A stretch of DNA of 36,757 nt from Erysipelotrichaceae bacterium (GCA_021770925.1 JAETPY010000021.1:1-36757); one strand, 5' to 3'; shown: positions 11,591 to 19,460, counted from the first letter of the stretch. The notes: generated by a model from the letters alone, not told the origin. Translations and numbers: made by a program.

Positions 11591-12859
11591 CTAAATTTTA
11601 GTAACTACACCATCTAAAACATGATATTTTAATACTCCATAACATTTTGTATTCAAAAATGGTGTATTAACTGCTTTAGATTTAATATTATTTTTAGTTA
11701 TCATATATTCTTCATCAAGATCAAAAACAGCGAAATTAGCTTTATAACCAATCTCTAAATCATGATCGATTCCAATCACTTTAGCAGGATTTAGCGACAT
11801 ACAAGACAATACTTTTTCTAAAGGAATAAGACCTTTTTTTACAATATATGTATACATCAAACTAAATGCATGCTGATTACCAATTATTCCAAAGGGTGCT
11901 TTATCAATTGGCCTGTTTTTTTCTTCAATCGCATGTGGTGCATGATCAGTTGATATTACCGTTACACTGCCATCATTAATTCCAGCAATTAAAGCCTCTA
12001 GATCTTCTTTACTTCTTAGCGGTGGATTCATTTTATAATTAGGATTCATATCCTTAATATTATCATCAGTTAAAATCAAGTGATGTGGACATGCTTCTCC
12101 ACTAACAAAAGCATTTGTTTTGCGGGCCTCTTTTAAAGCTGCAACTGTCTCTTTAGTAGAGATATGGCAAATATGATAACGATTGCCAATTTCATTAGCT
12201 AACTTTAAATCCCGAATTGCATGATTATACTCAGAAGCATTATTGATTCCTACTAAATCATGATCCTTAGCATATTTTCCTTCATTAATACACGCTCCAG
12301 GTTTTAACTCTCCCTCATCTTCACAATGTGCCACAATAATTGAATTATTAACTTTAGCTGCTTTCATAGCTGCTTCCATCATCTCTTTAGACTGGACACC
12401 TTTTCCATCGTCTGAAAAACCAGCAACAATTACTTCTTTACTATTAGCATTAAAATCTACTAATTCTTGTCCTTTTAAACCTTTAGTGATCGCACTATAT
12501 GTATAAGTATGTATTTTCGCATCTTTTTTTACACGGCTTTCAAAATCCTTGATTGTTTCCACATTATCCATACAAGGAATTGTATTAGCCATTGCTACCA
12601 AATGCGTATATCCACCATATTTTGCTGAATTAGTACCTGTCGCAATCGTTTCCTTATATTCAAATCCAGGCTCTCTTAAATGAACATGAATATCAACAAA
12701 TCCTGGAGTTAACAGGTTACCATTCAAATCAATAATTTCCTCAGCCTGATCAATATTTTCTTTTATATCAACGATTTTATCATTTTCAATTAAAACATCT
12801 AAACTTTGTAATTTACCATGATAAAAAACATTACCATTTTTAAATAATATTTTAGTCAT
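11591..12859 (-). CDS. pyrC: Dihydroorotase
   Basis: PyrC (422 aa, class I) closes carbamoyl aspartate to dihydroorotate. Metal ligands are visible: HVHLREPGFEYKE near residue 58, the HHL histidine in GEACPHHLILTD, a histidine in HICHISTKE, and the catalytic aspartate in STDHAPHAIEEK. The C-terminal NFAVFDLDEE segment belongs to the small beta domain of the amidohydrolase fold. The ATG overlaps the pyrB stop by 8 nt. The arrangement pyrB-pyrC-pyrK-pyrD is a compact pathway operon covering three consecutive steps. Confidence 0.97.
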   Translation of the reverse strand: MTKILFKNGNVFYHGKLQSLDVLIENDKIVDIKENIDQAEEIIDLNGNLLTPGFVDIHVHLREPGFEYKETIATGTNSAKYGGYTHLVAMANTIPCMDNVETIKDFESRVKKDAKIHTYTYSAITKGLKGQELVDFNANSKEVIVAGFSDDGKGVQSKEMMEAAMKAAKVNNSIIVAHCEDEGELKPGACINEGKYAKDHDLVGINNASEYNHAIRDLKLANEIGNRYHICHISTKETVAALKEARKTNAFVSGEACPHHLILTDDNIKDMNPNYKMNPPLRSKEDLEALIAGINDGSVTVISTDHAPHAIEEKNRPIDKAPFGIIGNQHAFSLMYTYIVKKGLIPLEKVLSCMSLNPAKVIGIDHDLEIGYKANFAVFDLDEEYMITKNNIKSKAVNTPFLNTKCYGVLKYHVLDGVVTKI

Positions 12860-13724
12860 TACCTAACACCCGATTCAATAATGCCATTCTTACAAAGACT
12901 CCATTAGCCATTTGTTTAAAAATACGACTTTGTTTACATTCAACGATCTCATCAGCAATTTCAACATTACGATTAAATGGTGCTGGATGCATTATAATTG
13001 CCCTTTCTTTCATTTTATTAACTCTTTCCTGATTTAATCCATACAATTCATGATATTGATCAGTAGTTAATTTCATTAAGCTATGATGGCGCTCATGTTG
13101 AACCCTAAGTAACATAACAATATCAACTTCTGGTAAAATTTCATCAAAATCAACATAATTATATCCAGGTTCTTCAAATTCACGAGGACCACTCGTATAA
13201 ACTTCCATCCCTAAACGTTTCATGATTTCATAATTACTATGAGCTACTCTTGAGTGGATGATATCTCCAACAATCACGATTTTCAAACCTTCAAAATGTC
13301 CAAATTCTTCACGAATTGTCATTAAATCTAATAAAGACTGACTAGGGTGATTTCCGGTTCCATCACCACCACTAACAATAGGAATCGTAATTCGATCAAC
13401 TAAATCTTCGTAATAATTTTCTTTAGGGTGTCTAATAACAACCGCATCACAGCCAATTGATTCAAAAAACTTTACTGTATCATATAAAGTTTCTCCTTTT
13501 TGGACACTTGAATTAGAAGTTTCAAAATTTTGAGTTCGACAACCTAAATTATAAGCCGCTTTATCAAAGCTGTAATGAGTTCTTGTTGACGGTTCAAAAA
13601 ATAAATTAGCTACTACTTTTTTTCCATTATAATCTACTTTTTTTCCATTTTTAAATTCTTCTGCTTCATCTAAAATTAAATTAATATCTGCTGTTGAAAA
13701 ATCCTTTAATGTAAATATATTCAT
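12852..13724 (-). CDS. pyrB: Aspartate carbamoyltransferase, catalytic subunit
   Basis: PyrB (290 aa) joins carbamoyl phosphate to aspartate, the committed step of pyrimidine synthesis. The carbamoyl phosphate loop is FFEPSTRTHYSFDKAA, the flexible loop carrying the catalytic Lys is SSVQKGETLYDT, and HPSQSLLDLMTI and HPAPFNR complete the active site. No PyrI regulatory subunit is seen, so control probably acts on transcription. A GGAGG site lies 9 nt before the ATG and directly follows the T-run of the leader terminator, so readthrough of that hairpin decides expression of the whole operon. Confidence 0.97.
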   Translation of the reverse strand: MNIFTLKDFSTADINLILDEAEEFKNGKKVDYNGKKVVANLFFEPSTRTHYSFDKAAYNLGCRTQNFETSNSSVQKGETLYDTVKFFESIGCDAVVIRHPKENYYEDLVDRITIPIVSGGDGTGNHPSQSLLDLMTIREEFGHFEGLKIVIVGDIIHSRVAHSNYEIMKRLGMEVYTSGPREFEEPGYNYVDFDEILPEVDIVMLLRVQHERHHSLMKLTTDQYHELYGLNQERVNKMKERAIIMHPAPFNRNVEIADEIVECKQSRIFKQMANGVFVRMALLNRVLGND

Positions 13725-13737
13725 TGTTTTCCTCCAT

Positions 13738-13788
13738 AAAAAATACCTCTAACGAGGTATAATTGGGAAATAATATTTATTATACCCA
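13738..13788 (-). promoter_or_regulatory. pyr leader attenuator with competing hairpins
   Basis: On the minus strand the leader contains a terminator (ATACCTC at 13754-13760 with GAGGTAT at 13743-13749, then TTTTTT) directly before the pyrB ribosome binding site. The 5' arm of that terminator can instead pair with an upstream segment: GGTATAAT (13779-13786) with ATTATACC (13756-13763), an 8-bp antiterminator. A third hairpin (TGGG/CCCA with ATAAT/ATTAT, 13764-13788) would occupy the antiterminator arm. The three structures exclude each other. I see no clear PyrR binding-loop consensus, so the signal sensed is not established. Confidence 0.65.
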
Positions 13789-13812
13789 GTTGATGTATCT
13801 TTTTCTTTAATC

Positions 13813-13841
13813 ATCATATCAAATATCGTTAATTTTGACAA
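13813..13841 (-). promoter_or_regulatory. Promoter of the pyr operon
   Basis: The minus strand has TTGTCA (13836-13841), a 17-nt spacer and TATGAT (13813-13818). Transcription would start near 13806, giving an 80-nt leader that contains the attenuator. Confidence 0.75.
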
Positions 13842-13876
13842 TTATTTTAAACAAAAACAAATTTAATCTTTGTATC

Positions 13877-13898
13877 AAAACATATAATTCTATGTTTT
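13877..13898 (-). terminator. Weak hairpin after coaD
   Basis: AAAACATA (13877-13884) and TATGTTTT (13891-13898) form an 8-bp AT-only stem immediately after the coaD stop, followed by GATAC, not by a T-run. It may weakly end the ftsW-coaD transcript. The call is tentative. Confidence 0.3.
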
Positions 13899-13900
13899 AA

Positions 13901-14383
13901 TCATTGAAACTTTTTTTGTAAAGCCTCTTCTACACAATCTGGTACTAATCCAGCAACACCACGCTTATGACTGACCATTTCTTTTACTGCTGAAGATGAA
14001 ATAAAAGAGTGTGATGGTTTTGTCATTAAAAAAACCATATCCACTTCTTTATCTAAATATTGATTTGAAAAAGCTAACTGTAATTCATATTCAAAGTCCA
14101 TCGTTGCTCTAATTCCCCGCACTAGGATCTTTGATCCTACATCTTTAGCATACTCTACTGATAACTTATCGGATGAATCAACAATTACATTATCGAACTG
14201 TTGACAAGCTTTTTTTAATAATTCTTTTCTTTCCGGAATTGTAAATAGACCCTGTTTATTTGGATTAATACAAATTGTTACATATAGAACATCAAACATT
14301 CTGCTTGCACGTTCAATAATATCCAAATGTCCATTAGTTACAGGATCAAATGTTCCTGCATATACTGCAATATTTTTTTTCAT
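13901..14383 (-). CDS. coaD: Phosphopantetheine adenylyltransferase
   Basis: CoaD (160 aa) makes dephospho-CoA from 4'-phosphopantetheine and ATP. The nucleotidyltransferase motif TNGH is in AGTFDPVTNGHLDII, and the C-terminal HSFISSSAVKEM is the ISSS motif. I place the start at 14383: AGGGG lies 6-10 nt upstream and MKKNIAVYAG is the usual beginning, so the longer in-frame extension into rsmD is unlikely. It follows rsmD by 4 nt, as in Bacillus (ylbH-coaD), and is the last gene of its operon before the pyr promoter. Confidence 0.97.
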   Translation of the reverse strand: MKKNIAVYAGTFDPVTNGHLDIIERASRMFDVLYVTICINPNKQGLFTIPERKELLKKACQQFDNVIVDSSDKLSVEYAKDVGSKILVRGIRATMDFEYELQLAFSNQYLDKEVDMVFLMTKPSHSFISSSAVKEMVSHKRGVAGLVPDCVEEALQKKFQ

Positions 14384-14387
14384 ACAC

Positions 14388-14936
14388 TTACCCCTGATAT
14401 TTAAATACATTTAACGCTGTGATGCCATAGTCATTTTTTTTAATCAAATTTAATTGATTGAATGCCTTAAAAACAACTTCCTTTAATTCTTCTACCATAA
14501 TGATACAATCATTATTCAACATTTCATTCTCAATTAAAAATTCTAATATTCCATCAACTAATCCCTTACCATAAGGTGGATCTAGTAAAATCAAATCAAA
14601 TTTAATCCTTTCTTGATTTAATTTCTTTAATGCTTTTTGATAATCTAGTTTATATACTTTTGCATTTTCAATTTTTAAAGATTTAATATTTTCTTTGATT
14701 ATTTGAAAAGCTGCATATTGATTATCAACACTATAAAGAAAATCACAGCCTCTAGACAAAGCTTCTATTCCTAATCCTCCACTTCCCGCAAATAAATCTA
14801 ATACATTACCACCTTGAAAATAAGGACCAATAATATTAAACATATTTTCTTTATTACGATCTGTTGTTGGTCGTGTTAAATTTGATTTTACACTCTTTAA
14901 TTGTCTGCTTTTATACTTACCTGCTATTACTCTCAT
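14388..14936 (-). CDS. rsmD: 16S rRNA (guanine966-N2)-methyltransferase
   Basis: RsmD (182 aa) methylates G966 of 16S rRNA in the assembled small-subunit head. It starts MRVIAGKYKSRQLKS, the family start. The SAM-binding motif I is NVLDLFAGSGGLGIEAL (about 44-60), and the catalytic DPPY tetrad is at 119-122 (LLDPPYGKG). It sits between the ylbF homologue (8 nt upstream) and coaD (4 nt downstream). Bacillus has ylbG between ylbF and rsmD; that gene is absent here. Confidence 0.95.
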   Translation of the reverse strand: MRVIAGKYKSRQLKSVKSNLTRPTTDRNKENMFNIIGPYFQGGNVLDLFAGSGGLGIEALSRGCDFLYSVDNQYAAFQIIKENIKSLKIENAKVYKLDYQKALKKLNQERIKFDLILLDPPYGKGLVDGILEFLIENEMLNNDCIIMVEELKEVVFKAFNQLNLIKKNDYGITALNVFKYQG

Positions 14937-14944
14937 AAACCCTC

Positions 14945-15292
14945 TTATAATTTATATGGTGATAAATCCAGTTCTTTTGAAATATTACCAAAAACTATTT
15001 TTGTTATTTCTTCTAAAAAATCATTTAAACAATGATATTTTCGATAATAATCGATAATATCATTGTTGCAGCTAATTTGTCTTTTTAAATCTTTAATTTC
15101 TTCTTTAACCTGAGTATTATCAATATATTGTTCATATTTTTTCAATTCCTCATATTGACCTAGTTTATCTTGATATGCCTGTAATAATTCTTCAACATCT
15201 CTTGTATGCAGCTTTTTTTCAGCCTCAAGATAATCAAGATAGCGTTGATCTAATTTTATTTCATTTACTAATTCATCTAATATTTCTTCCAT
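14945..15292 (-). CDS. ylbF: YlbF/YmcA-family protein
   Basis: A 115-aa all-helical, coiled-coil-rich protein of the YlbF/YmcA (Com_YlbF) family. In Bacillus, YlbF with YmcA and YaaT forms the Y-complex that assists RNase Y and is needed for competence, biofilm and sporulation. The match is in helix pattern and position, between ylbE and rsmD, more than in motifs. The ATG at 15292 has AGGTG closely upstream; a GTG two codons earlier is possible. It follows ylbE directly with no gap. Confidence 0.75.
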   Translation of the reverse strand: MEEILDELVNEIKLDQRYLDYLEAEKKLHTRDVEELLQAYQDKLGQYEELKKYEQYIDNTQVKEEIKDLKRQISCNNDIIDYYRKYHCLNDFLEEITKIVFGNISKELDLSPYKL

Positions 15293-15298
15293 ATTCAC

Positions 15299-15481
15299 CT
15301 ACATCATCATTTCTACCATATTTATCAGCATCGAAACCTGATCTATCTTATCAATAAACTGTTGATTTTTTTTGTCTTTATATTCTTGCATCAAACGTTC
15401 ATATTCCTGAGGGTATCTAGATAAAATAATATACCAGTGAGGATGATAGCGAAGATAATATCTTATCTGATCATTCATCAT
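15299..15481 (-). CDS. ylbE: YlbE-like small protein
   Basis: A 60-aa protein with the segment IRYYLRYHPHWYIILSRYPQ, which is the aromatic-rich pattern of YlbE-like proteins (short helix, then W/Y-IL-R-P). Its function is unknown in Bacillus as well. It overlaps the end of ylbD by 11 nt, so it is probably translated by coupling; no separate ribosome binding site is convincing. The downstream ylbF starts right after its TAG. Order ylbD-ylbE-ylbF supports the call. Confidence 0.7.
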   Translation of the reverse strand: MMNDQIRYYLRYHPHWYIILSRYPQEYERLMQEYKDKKNQQFIDKIDQVSMLINMVEMMM

Positions 15482-15773
15482 ACCATTTTCTTTCTCTTTC
15501 TGGTTCTTTTTTATCTAAAAACGAACTGGCAACATTTAAAACTTTTTCAATCGAACTTAAACTATTCGATAATGCATTTAAATCAACATTCCTGATAATT
15601 TCAATTAAAGTATTTAAATCAATACTGTTATTTGTTTTATACGGCTGCCAAAATTTATCATCTTTACCATACATCACATAAATTTCATATAATTGCTGCC
15701 AAGTATAACGACCATTTAAAACATCCTGTTTTACACTAGGGACAGTTTTCAAGAATTCTTTAAATTCATCCAT
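15471..15773 (-). CDS. ylbD: YlbD-like protein
   Basis: A 100-aa protein with the N-terminal pattern EFLKTVPSVKQDVLNGRYTW followed by QQLYEIYVMYGKDDKFW, which matches YlbD-like proteins (a short region around K-x-x-V-x-x-G-x-x-W-Q-x-x-Y-E). YlbD is listed as a putative spore coat protein in Bacillus; that role is not evident from sequence. It starts 32 nt after ftsW and overlaps ylbE. The C-terminal half is helical and charged. Confidence 0.7.
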   Translation of the reverse strand: MDEFKEFLKTVPSVKQDVLNGRYTWQQLYEIYVMYGKDDKFWQPYKTNNSIDLNTLIEIIRNVDLNALSNSLSSIEKVLNVASSFLDKKEPERERKWYDE

Positions 15774-15805
15774 AATATCACCTAATATATTATATGTTTT
15801 TATCC

Positions 15806-17065
15806 TTAATCGGTGTCATATTTTTGACGATTATGCTTAGCAATTATAGCCTGGGATATACCAAGAGCAACAAAGGCACTAACAGTTGAAGAACCTCCAG
15901 CTGAAATAAATAATAATGGTACTCCAGTCATCGGAATCAATCCTGAAACCCCACCTAAATTAATTAATAAATGTAAAAAGAAATATGAAGCGACACCAAG
16001 TAAAATAATTCTTGATTTATTTTCCTTTACTTCATTTGAATACTTCAGTAATTTAAAAATAATTACACACGTTGGAATAATTACTAAACCTAACCCTATT
16101 ATCCCCAGCTCTTCATAAATTATTGCACCAATAAAATCATTGTGTGATTCAGGAATATAGCCATACTTTTGAGTCGAATTTCCAAATCCCAGGCCAAATA
16201 ATCCTCCATCACTAAAAGCAATCAATGCATTAACAAGCTGATAGCTGTCACCATAAGGATCTGACATTGGATCAAGCCATGAATAAATACGCTTTAATTG
16301 ATAAGGCTCTAAAACAGTTGTTCCAATAATCGTCAACAATACTGCGCAAACCCCAATAAATATCCACACCATCCTTTTATATTTCTTAAAATACTGTCTT
16401 GGCGTTCCAATAAAACAGACAAAACAAATACCTACCAAAATTACAGTTGTTCCAAAATCCCTTTGAACGATCACTCCAATAACTGCTGCAATAATAACTA
16501 AAAGCATTGGTAAAAAAACACATTTTAAAAATTTTTCTTTATAAAAAGCTTCTTTTAAGGCAGCTGTTTTAAAGCGTCCTTTAACCACAAAAGCTTTATC
16601 ACTTTCAGTTAAAAAATAACTCATAATTAAAATCATTGCGATTTTCATGAATTCTGCCGGCTGAATACTAAACGCCCCCCCAAATTTGATCCAGGCATGT
16701 GATCCTTTAGAATCAGACCATAAACGACATATTGACATTAAAATAATTCCTAATAAATATAATTTCATTGAAGCTGTATAATCAATATAGCGGGTTTTAA
16801 AAACTCTAGCGATAAAAATCATTACTGCAGCTCCTGCAATAACATAAATTGTTTGGGTACTCATATTTTTTATCGCTAAAGTAACATTTTTGGGCGAAGT
16901 AACACTGCCAATTGAAGCTGAACCAATCATAACAATTCCAAAAACCGCTAAAATAAATACGCTTATATAAATTCCTTTATCTATTCCACGATTAGTGAAA
17001 AGTCGCTTTAATTTACTAATACCTTTTTTTATATTTAAAAAAATTTTTTTTACCAAATTACTCAC
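15806..17065 (-). CDS. ftsW: FtsW/RodA/SpoVE-family peptidoglycan polymerase
   Basis: A 419-aa SEDS protein with about ten transmembrane helices. SEDS proteins polymerise lipid II into glycan strands together with a class B penicillin-binding protein. The signature loop is FGNSTQKYGYIPESHNDFIG with the catalytic aspartate region, preceded by DPYGDSYQLVNALIAFSDGG. The SESHNDF form and the position upstream of ylbD-ylbF (as in Bacillus ftsW) favour FtsW over RodA, but SpoVE cannot be excluded. The start overlaps the UPF0223 gene by 8 nt. Confidence 0.82.
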   Translation of the reverse strand: MSNLVKKIFLNIKKGISKLKRLFTNRGIDKGIYISVFILAVFGIVMIGSASIGSVTSPKNVTLAIKNMSTQTIYVIAGAAVMIFIARVFKTRYIDYTASMKLYLLGIILMSICRLWSDSKGSHAWIKFGGAFSIQPAEFMKIAMILIMSYFLTESDKAFVVKGRFKTAALKEAFYKEKFLKCVFLPMLLVIIAAVIGVIVQRDFGTTVILVGICFVCFIGTPRQYFKKYKRMVWIFIGVCAVLLTIIGTTVLEPYQLKRIYSWLDPMSDPYGDSYQLVNALIAFSDGGLFGLGFGNSTQKYGYIPESHNDFIGAIIYEELGIIGLGLVIIPTCVIIFKLLKYSNEVKENKSRIILLGVASYFFLHLLINLGGVSGLIPMTGVPLLFISAGGSSTVSAFVALGISQAIIAKHNRQKYDTD

Positions 17066-17324
17066 CTACTTGAATCCAGTCATTTTCCTTAGCAGCCTTT
17101 ACCACTTGATAAATAGAATAATGAGAAATTTCATAAAATTGTTTATCCAACTGTTTTTCCGCACCTTTACTATCAACAATAATTTTAAATTTACGGTAAG
17201 CATTCATGAACTCATCTTTACTAATTCCTTCTTCATATGCTTTTTCCACTGCATTATATAAAGCAATTACATCAATTATTTCTTCAGTTGACCAATTATA
17301 GTCCAACGGATAATTATAATCCAT
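17058..17324 (-). CDS. UPF0223 family protein
   Basis: An 88-aa acidic, helical protein. The segments YNWSTEEIIDVIALYNAVEK and AYEEGISKDEFMNAYRKFK, and the ending YSIYQVVKAAKE, are the UPF0223 (YktA) pattern. The function is unknown. It is the first gene of the ftsW operon; AAGGAG precedes the ATG and a TATAAT lies about 20 nt further upstream on the minus strand. The 8-nt overlap with ftsW suggests coupled translation. Confidence 0.88.
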   Translation of the reverse strand: MDYNYPLDYNWSTEEIIDVIALYNAVEKAYEEGISKDEFMNAYRKFKIIVDSKGAEKQLDKQFYEISHYSIYQVVKAAKENDWIQVGE

Positions 17325-17436
17325 ATTTACTCACTCCTTAATTTTTTTCTATTATAACGTAAAATTTATCGATTATCTACAATAACCCAGACAAAAGATA
17401 AATATTAGAATAGGATATACTAAAGGAGGTGATAAT

Positions 17437-17670
17437 ATGAACTGCGGATTTAACTATTCTGGATGTGGATGCAATTCATATAGCCCATTCATCACTAATC
17501 CATTTGGATGCTGTGGATGCAATAGTGGTTTCTCAATGTCTAACTGTGGTTGCGGATGTAACAACTGGGGTAATGGCTGTGGATTTGGTTCATCAAACTG
17601 GTTTGCTATTGTTTTAGTAGTATTCTTATTATTGATCATTTGTGGAAATTCAAGAATTAGAGTCGGATAA
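17437..17670 (+). CDS. Cys/Gly-rich YjcZ-like sporulation peptide
   Basis: A 77-aa protein in two parts. Residues 1-50 are packed with Cys, Gly, Asn and Phe, with repeats such as CGCN, CCGCN and CGCGCN (about 14 cysteines). Residues 52-71 are a hydrophobic helix, FAIVLVVFLLLIICG, which is the hallmark of YjcZ/SscA-type sporulation peptides. I infer a spore coat or forespore membrane protein that could be cross-linked by disulfides or bind metal. The ribosome binding site AAAGGAGGTGAT is a perfect 12-nt complement to the 16S 3' end, so translation should be very strong. The upstream TATACT has no clear -35. Confidence 0.7.
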   Translation: MNCGFNYSGCGCNSYSPFITNPFGCCGCNSGFSMSNCGCGCNNWGNGCGFGSSNWFAIVLVVFLLLIICGNSRIRVG

Positions 17671-17678
17671 AGTATTTA

Positions 17679-17728
17679 TTTCACCTCATTTTATGATATA
17701 ATACTATCATAATTTAAATGAGGTGAAA
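17679..17728 (+). promoter_or_regulatory. def promoter inside a long inverted repeat
   Basis: TTTCACCTCATTT (17679-17691) is a perfect inverted copy of AAATGAGGTGAAA (17716-17728). Inside it TTATGATA (17691-17698) pairs with TATCATAA (17705-17712). An extended -10, TGATATAAT (17694-17702), sits in the middle. The right arm holds the def ribosome binding site GAGGTG; the left arm holds its complement CACCTC. Transcripts started at this promoter lack the left arm; readthrough transcripts from the upstream gene would contain both. Confidence 0.75.
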
Positions 17729-17730
17729 CT

Positions 17731-18300
17731 ATGTTAACAATGAAAGATATAATCGATGATCATAACAAAAAGATTCGTGAAGTCTCAAAAGAAGTATCAC
17801 TGCCTTTAAATGAGGAAGATCGAAATCTCTTATTAAAAATGCATGAATTTCTTGTCAACTCCCAAGACCCGGAAATTTCTGAAAAATATGATTTACGTCC
17901 TGCTGTTGGTATTGCCGCCATTCAATTAGGAATACCTAAAAGAATGTGTGCTATCCATGTTTTAGACTATGATAACGAGGGAAATGTTACTAAGAGTAAT
18001 GATTATGCTCTAGTTAATCCTAAAATCATTTCTTATACTGAAAAAAGATCTTATTTAAAAGATGGTGAAGGATGTTTATCTGTAAATGAAGAAATTCAAG
18101 GTTATGTACCACGCTACGCTAAGGTGACAGTTAAAGGATATGATATATTGACTGATCAGGAAATAAAAATTGTAGCTCGAGGATTTTTATCAATTTGTTT
18201 ACAGCATGAATTAGATCATTTTGAAGGCACTCTTTTCTATGATCATATCAATAAAGATAATCCTTTTGCACCAATAGAAAATGCTATGATTATTGAATAA
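17731..18300 (+). CDS. def: Peptide deformylase
   Basis: Def (189 aa) removes the N-formyl group from new proteins. The three motifs are present: GIAAIQ (60-65; most homologues read GLAAPQ), EGCLSV with the metal ligand C115, and QHELDH with H159, E160 and H163. The length and the insertion before motif 2 are of the Gram-positive type 2 class. Expression may be tuned by the inverted repeat that covers its ribosome binding site. It is followed by a strong terminator and faces the next minus-strand gene. Confidence 0.96.
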   Translation: MLTMKDIIDDHNKKIREVSKEVSLPLNEEDRNLLLKMHEFLVNSQDPEISEKYDLRPAVGIAAIQLGIPKRMCAIHVLDYDNEGNVTKSNDYALVNPKIISYTEKRSYLKDGEGCLSVNEEIQGYVPRYAKVTVKGYDILTDQEIKIVARGFLSICLQHELDHFEGTLFYDHINKDNPFAPIENAMIIE

Positions 18301-18306
18301 AAGTTT

Positions 18307-18333
18307 AAAGACTGCAAAAACCTGCAGTCTTTT
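18307..18333 (+). terminator. def terminator
   Basis: AAAGACTGCA (18307-18316) and TGCAGTCTTT (18323-18332) form a perfect 10-bp stem with a 6-nt loop and a plus-strand T-run. It may also serve the convergent minus-strand operon ending at 18338. Confidence 0.85.
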
Positions 18334-18337
18334 AATA

Positions 18338-18790
18338 TTATTTAATTCTCTTACTTTTTACAAACTTTAATCCCAGTAGTACTATTACTGCTATTCCAAT
18401 ACACCCGCCATATAATCTTAAATGAAGTAATTCGTCTAACATATAACAATGACAAACAAAATATTTACCAAATATTATCACTGTAAATATTAATACAAGT
18501 AAGCCAATATTTACAAGACTATATTTCAAATCATTATCTTTCCAATAATTAATAATTAAAATCAACAAATAAGCTATTACCAATATTAATATTACATAAT
18601 ATAATTTATTAATCACATTAAAAATACTATCTACTCTAAGCTTCTCACTTTCAGTATATCCATTTGGAAATACTTCTTCATAAACAAGTGCACTTAAATA
18701 ATTATTTAAAGTAACGAACTCATAAAAACTCCAAAAAGCCAAAATCAGGTATCTAATTATTACAATTATAATATTCTTTAAGCTAAACAT
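18338..18790 (-). CDS. Multi-pass membrane protein of unknown function
   Basis: A 150-aa protein I do not recognise. It has four hydrophobic segments: about residues 5-28, 62-85, 91-113 and 126-145. A polar loop between the first two contains NGYTESEKLRVDS. It starts 2 nt after the 217-aa secreted protein, and its ribosome binding site (GGAGAA) lies in the end of that gene, so the two are coupled. It may be an accessory, transport or protection protein for the two secreted partners; this is inference from position. A decayed copy of its central region is found at 20880-20922. Confidence 0.7.
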   Translation of the reverse strand: MFSLKNIIIVIIRYLILAFWSFYEFVTLNNYLSALVYEEVFPNGYTESEKLRVDSIFNVINKLYYVILILVIAYLLILIINYWKDNDLKYSLVNIGLLVLIFTVIIFGKYFVCHCYMLDELLHLRLYGGCIGIAVIVLLGLKFVKSKRIK

Positions 18791-18792
18791 AA

Positions 18793-19446
18793 TTATTCTC
18801 CATGAATCGTTTGTGTATAATAAGGTGATCTATACGTAGAAGCCATTCCATAGCTGCCTGCTTCTATTCTTTCATAACCATATTTATAAGTAAAATCAAT
18901 GCTTCTATGAGCAGATGATCCCCATGTATATGACGTCGAAACATCATATAAACTTTCACTAACAGCTGCTCCTCCAGCAGGATCTTTTAATGATACTCTT
19001 GGTCCACTAAAAGATGTAATTACTCCTGTACTCTCGTTTATTCTAATTGTTGTATAACATTCGACAGCAAAAGTTGCTGCTTTTTCTGCTGTAAATCTTA
19101 CAGTATGATTGTAAGTTTTTGTTAAATTCTTCGTACTGCTTGCACGTGTAGATATAGTTGATATAGAAGATTTAACAAGTATAAGTTCATTATCTGCAAT
19201 TTGTGAATATATTGCTTTAAAATTTTTGTCTCGATAATAATTTTCATTTTCAATTACAAAACTATTTTTAACACTTTCTCCTTTATTATCAATCACATCA
19301 TAATCTTCATTATTATTAAAAATATTTGTTACATATTCTACTATAAATTCTGGAACATTATCATTCATTGCTGAACTGACATTTATATTTAATGACAATA
19401 AACATACTATCATAAAAAATGTTATTATTATTTTCTTTGTTTTCAT
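18793..19446 (-). CDS. Small secreted protein, paralogue of its neighbour
   Basis: A 217-aa protein with a signal peptide (MKTKKIIITFFMIVCLLSLN, likely cleavage after VSSA). The mature part has an N-terminal region of about 70 residues and a Thr/Ser/Tyr-rich C-terminal part that looks beta-rich. The core TIRINESTGVITSFSGP is shared with the 162-aa protein encoded next door (TIRVNESTGVITSYSGP), so the two are tandem paralogues. I cannot name a family. A GGAG site precedes the ATG. It lies between its paralogue (14 nt) and the membrane protein (2 nt) in one operon. Confidence 0.75.
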   Translation of the reverse strand: MKTKKIIITFFMIVCLLSLNINVSSAMNDNVPEFIVEYVTNIFNNNEDYDVIDNKGESVKNSFVIENENYYRDKNFKAIYSQIADNELILVKSSISTISTRASSTKNLTKTYNHTVRFTAEKAATFAVECYTTIRINESTGVITSFSGPRVSLKDPAGGAAVSESLYDVSTSYTWGSSAHRSIDFTYKYGYERIEAGSYGMASTYRSPYYTQTIHGE

Positions 19447-19460
19447 ATATTTTATCTCCT

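Noticed and set aside
17416-17421. TATACT before the Cys-rich gene as a sigma-A promoter.
   Set aside because: No -35 hexamer, and the start of transcription would fall inside the ribosome binding site. A sporulation sigma factor is possible, but I cannot identify its boxes with confidence.
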